NCBI GenBank assembly: GCA_009925955.1
Contig: RFPX01000051.1
Location: forward strand, 1 to 8,230
Direction: 5' to 3'
DNA: 8,230 bases
Source: Betaproteobacteria bacterium
GTDB lineage: Bacteria; Pseudomonadota; Gammaproteobacteria; Burkholderiales; Burkholderiaceae_C
In this document: in pieces, positions 6,019 to 8,230 of the stretch
How the letters are laid out: every line of letters begins with the position of its first letter
Numbering within the stretch: the first letter of the stretch is position 1
The notes under the pieces: model-generated
Databases searched by the model: none
What the model saw: the letters and a program-made list of their open reading frames with translations, nothing else
Told to the model about the DNA's origin: nothing
Made by a program: the position numbers and the translations under genes

Positions 6019-8230
6019 TCAGAACGCTGTGCCGATCTGGAATTGGAAACGTTGAATTCTATCTTGTGGGCGGAACTTCACTGGCACGCCCCAACTGAGC
6101 TTAAGCGGCCCCATCGGGGAGATCCAGCTCAAACCGATACCGGCAGCCGCACGCAAGGACTCAAAGTCCACCCGCTCGGTTTCCGCCCACACGTTGCCGG
6201 CGTCGGCAAAGCCAAAGAGCCGCAGGCTCTTGTCGTTGCCCGTACCGGGCACTGGCACGTAGAGCTCGGTGTTGAGGTTGAAACGGCGCGATCCGCCGAT
6301 GTAGGCGCCGGTCACGTCCACGGGGCCGAGCGAGCCTTGCTGGAAGACGCGCACCGAACCGAGGCCGCCGCCGTAGAAGTTCTTGAAGATGGGATACGGC
6401 TTGTTGCCCAATCCAGCGCCCAAACCCAGCTCGGCATTGACGCCCAAGGTGAGCTTGCGGTTCCAGAAGGGGAAGTACTCCTGGTACTGCAGGTTGGTGC
6501 GGGTGTACTTCGCATCACCCAGGGCCGACAGCTCCAGGTTGATGCGCTGCAGCCGTCCTCGTGTGGGCGTGAGCACGTTGTCACGCTGGTCACGGGCCCA
6601 GCCCACGGTCAAGGGGAAGGAGGTGCTGTTGGTGCCGAAGTTTTCCCGGTACAGGAAATACAGGTTGGGCAGCGCGGCCGACCCCTTGATTCGGGTTTGC
6701 TCCGCACCGATGCCCATGAAGACCGTGTCCACCTCGGAAAACGGCACACCAAACCGGATGGCCGCACCGGGCGTCATCAGCTCATAGGTTTCGCCCTGGG
6801 TGTTGTAGGGGCGTGAGGTTCGATAGAACACATCGAGTGCCCGTGAAACGCCGTCCTTCGTGAAGTACGGGTCCACCGTGGAAACGACCAGGTTGCGGTT
6901 GAAGCGGCTGCTGTTGACTTGCAGGCCCAGGTAGTGGCCTGTGCCCAGGAAGTTCTCCTTCTGCAGCGAACCCGATACCGTCAGGCGCTCCAGGCTTGAG
7001 TAGCCCGCGCCAATCTGGAAGTTGCCCGTGGCCTTTTCGGTGACGGTGGTGTTCAGGTCGACTTGGTCGGCGGTGCCCGGCACTTCCTGCGTTTCGATGT
7101 TCACGTCCTTGAAGTACGCCATGCGCTCCAGGCGTTCCTTGGACAGCTTGATCTTGCGGCCGTCATACCAGCTGGATTCGAACTGCCGGAACTCGCGCCG
7201 CACGACCTCATCTCGTGTGGTGGTGTTGCCCGCAATGTTGATCCGGCGAACATAGGCCCGCCGACCCGGATCGGCCACCAGGGTGAGCTCGACCTGGCCG
7301 GTTTCACGGTTCATATCCTGGCGTGCTTCCACACGCGCGAAGGCATATCCGTACACCCCGAAACGCTCGGTGATCCGGCGCTGGGTCTCGGCCACGTCTT
7401 GGCTTCGGTAGGGGGCGCCGGGCTTGATGGCAATGAGCGCTCGGAACTCATCATCGCGCCCCAGGAGCTCACCGCTCAACTTCACGCCGGTCACCGTGTA
7501 GGGCTGACCTTCGCGCACGCTCACCACGATGGAGATGGACTGCTTGTCGGGTGACATCGTCACCTGGGTGGACTCCACCGCAAACTCCAGGTACCCGCGG
7601 TTGGTGTAGTGCGCGCGCAGCGACTCCAGATCGGCGTTGAGCTTGGAGCGTGCGTAGCGGTCGCGCTTGCTGTACCAGGTGAACCACCCACTGGTGGTTT
7701 GCTCGAACAGTTCGAGCAGGTCCTTCTCCTTGAAGGCCTTGGCCCCCAGGATGCGCATCTCGCGGATCTTGGCCGGTTCACCCTCGGTGGTGGTGAAGGT
7801 GACCGAGACACGGTTGCGCTCTTGGGGCGTCACCGTGGTCACCACCTCAGCGCCATAGAGGCTGCGGGTGAGGTACTGGCGCTTGATTTCCTGCTCGGCC
7901 CGGTCCACCAGGGCGCGGTCAAAGGGCTGGCCCTCGGAGATGCCCGCGTCCTTGAGCGCCTTGACGAGGGTGTCCTTGTCAAACTCCTTGATGCCGGCGA
8001 AGTTCACGCTGCCGATGATGGGGCGCTCTTCCACCACCACCACCAGCACCTGGTCCTCCACCTGCAGGCGAACGTCCTTGAACAAGCCGGTGGCAAACAG
8101 GGCCCGCACCGCTGCAGCGCCCTTTTCCTCGTTGTACAGGTCGCCCACGCGAAAGGGCAGCGCAGCAAACACCGTTCCGGGGTCGGAACGCTGAAGGCCC
8201 TCCACCCGGATGTCCTTGATGGAGAAAGGA
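6019..8230 (-). CDS. bamA: Outer membrane protein assembly factor BamA (5' end outside window)
   Basis: BamA is the Omp85-family core of the BAM complex, which folds beta-barrel proteins into the outer membrane. The 736 residues in the window are nearly all of the mature protein; the signal peptide and start lie beyond 8230. It begins with PFSIKDIRVEGLQR, the start of POTRA1. Numbering residues from the Val codon at 8203-8205 (V-E-G-L-Q), five POTRA domains follow, roughly 1-62, 63-145, 146-234, 235-315 and 316-392. E338 in VVRREFRQFE matches E. coli E373, which contacts BamD. The 16-strand barrel runs from about 393 to 728 and ends in RFQFQIGTAF, a beta-signal with terminal Phe. The loop-6 motif reads VRVF (6343-6354) rather than VRGF/Y. 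The barrel otherwise looks intact, with no frameshift. The order bamA-skp-lpxD is conserved in proteobacteria; the stop lies 2 nt before skp. Confidence 0.96.
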   Translation of the reverse strand, partial: PFSIKDIRVEGLQRSDPGTVFAALPFRVGDLYNEEKGAAAVRALFATGLFKDVRLQVEDQVLVVVVEERPIIGSVNFAGIKEFDKDTLVKALKDAGISEGQPFDRALVDRAEQEIKRQYLTRSLYGAEVVTTVTPQERNRVSVTFTTTEGEPAKIREMRILGAKAFKEKDLLELFEQTTSGWFTWYSKRDRYARSKLNADLESLRAHYTNRGYLEFAVESTQVTMSPDKQSISIVVSVREGQPYTVTGVKLSGELLGRDDEFRALIAIKPGAPYRSQDVAETQRRITERFGVYGYAFARVEARQDMNRETGQVELTLVADPGRRAYVRRINIAGNTTTRDEVVRREFRQFESSWYDGRKIKLSKERLERMAYFKDVNIETQEVPGTADQVDLNTTVTEKATGNFQIGAGYSSLERLTVSGSLQKENFLGTGHYLGLQVNSSRFNRNLVVSTVDPYFTKDGVSRALDVFYRTSRPYNTQGETYELMTPGAAIRFGVPFSEVDTVFMGIGAEQTRIKGSAALPNLYFLYRENFGTNSTSFPLTVGWARDQRDNVLTPTRGRLQRINLELSALGDAKYTRTNLQYQEYFPFWNRKLTLGVNAELGLGAGLGNKPYPIFKNFYGGGLGSVRVFQQGSLGPVDVTGAYIGGSRRFNLNTELYVPVPGTGNDKSLRLFGFADAGNVWAETERVDFESLRAAAGIGLSWISPMGPLKLSWGVPVKFRPQDRIQRFQFQIGTAF

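Overview
The window is GC-rich and almost fully coding. It carries the 3' part of the conserved proteobacterial outer-membrane biogenesis cluster: bamA - skp(ompH) - lpxD - fabZ - lpxA - lpxB - rnhB, followed by a SpoU/TrmH-family rRNA methyltransferase. All of these lie on the minus strand and read from right to left. At the left edge, on the plus strand and converging on this operon, are the remains of the PEP synthase regulatory protein gene (ppsR). Protein sequence, GC content and the neighbourhood (rnhB, then a SpoU methyltransferase, then convergent ppsR) point to a betaproteobacterium of the order Burkholderiales, probably Comamonadaceae or a close relative. This placement comes from recognising the proteins, not from a database search.

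Layout: 1-565 (+) is a damaged ppsR. 559-1347 (-) is the RNA methyltransferase. 1344-2042 (-) is rnhB, 2035-3162 (-) lpxB, 3162-3974 (-) lpxA, 3985-4425 (-) fabZ, 4422-5462 (-) lpxD (a GTG start at 5486 is possible), 5501-6016 (-) skp, and 6019 to beyond 8230 (-) bamA, whose signal peptide and start lie outside the window. Genes overlap by 1 to 8 nt or are separated by a few bases. The largest gap is the ~38 nt between skp and lpxD, and it holds a perfect 7-bp hairpin. No stretch of 300 bases lacks a gene, and I see no tRNA, rRNA, CRISPR array, insertion sequence or phage gene.

The cluster joins two linked jobs. LpxA, LpxD and LpxB carry out acyl-transfer and disaccharide steps of lipid A synthesis. 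FabZ supplies the fatty-acid elongation cycle, which competes with LpxA/LpxD for 3-hydroxyacyl-ACP. BamA and Skp fold and escort the outer-membrane proteins placed in the resulting membrane. RNase HII and the methyltransferase are housekeeping passengers at the distal end.

I see no evidence for an undescribed system; this is a core-genome region. Four details deserve a second look. ppsR has lost an internal segment of roughly 55-60 codons together with its reading frame. LpxA has Phe at the acyl-chain ruler position, which predicts a short 3-hydroxy acyl chain on lipid A. BamA carries VRVF where the Omp85 family has the near-invariant VRGF/Y of loop 6. A hairpin covers the lpxD translation start region.
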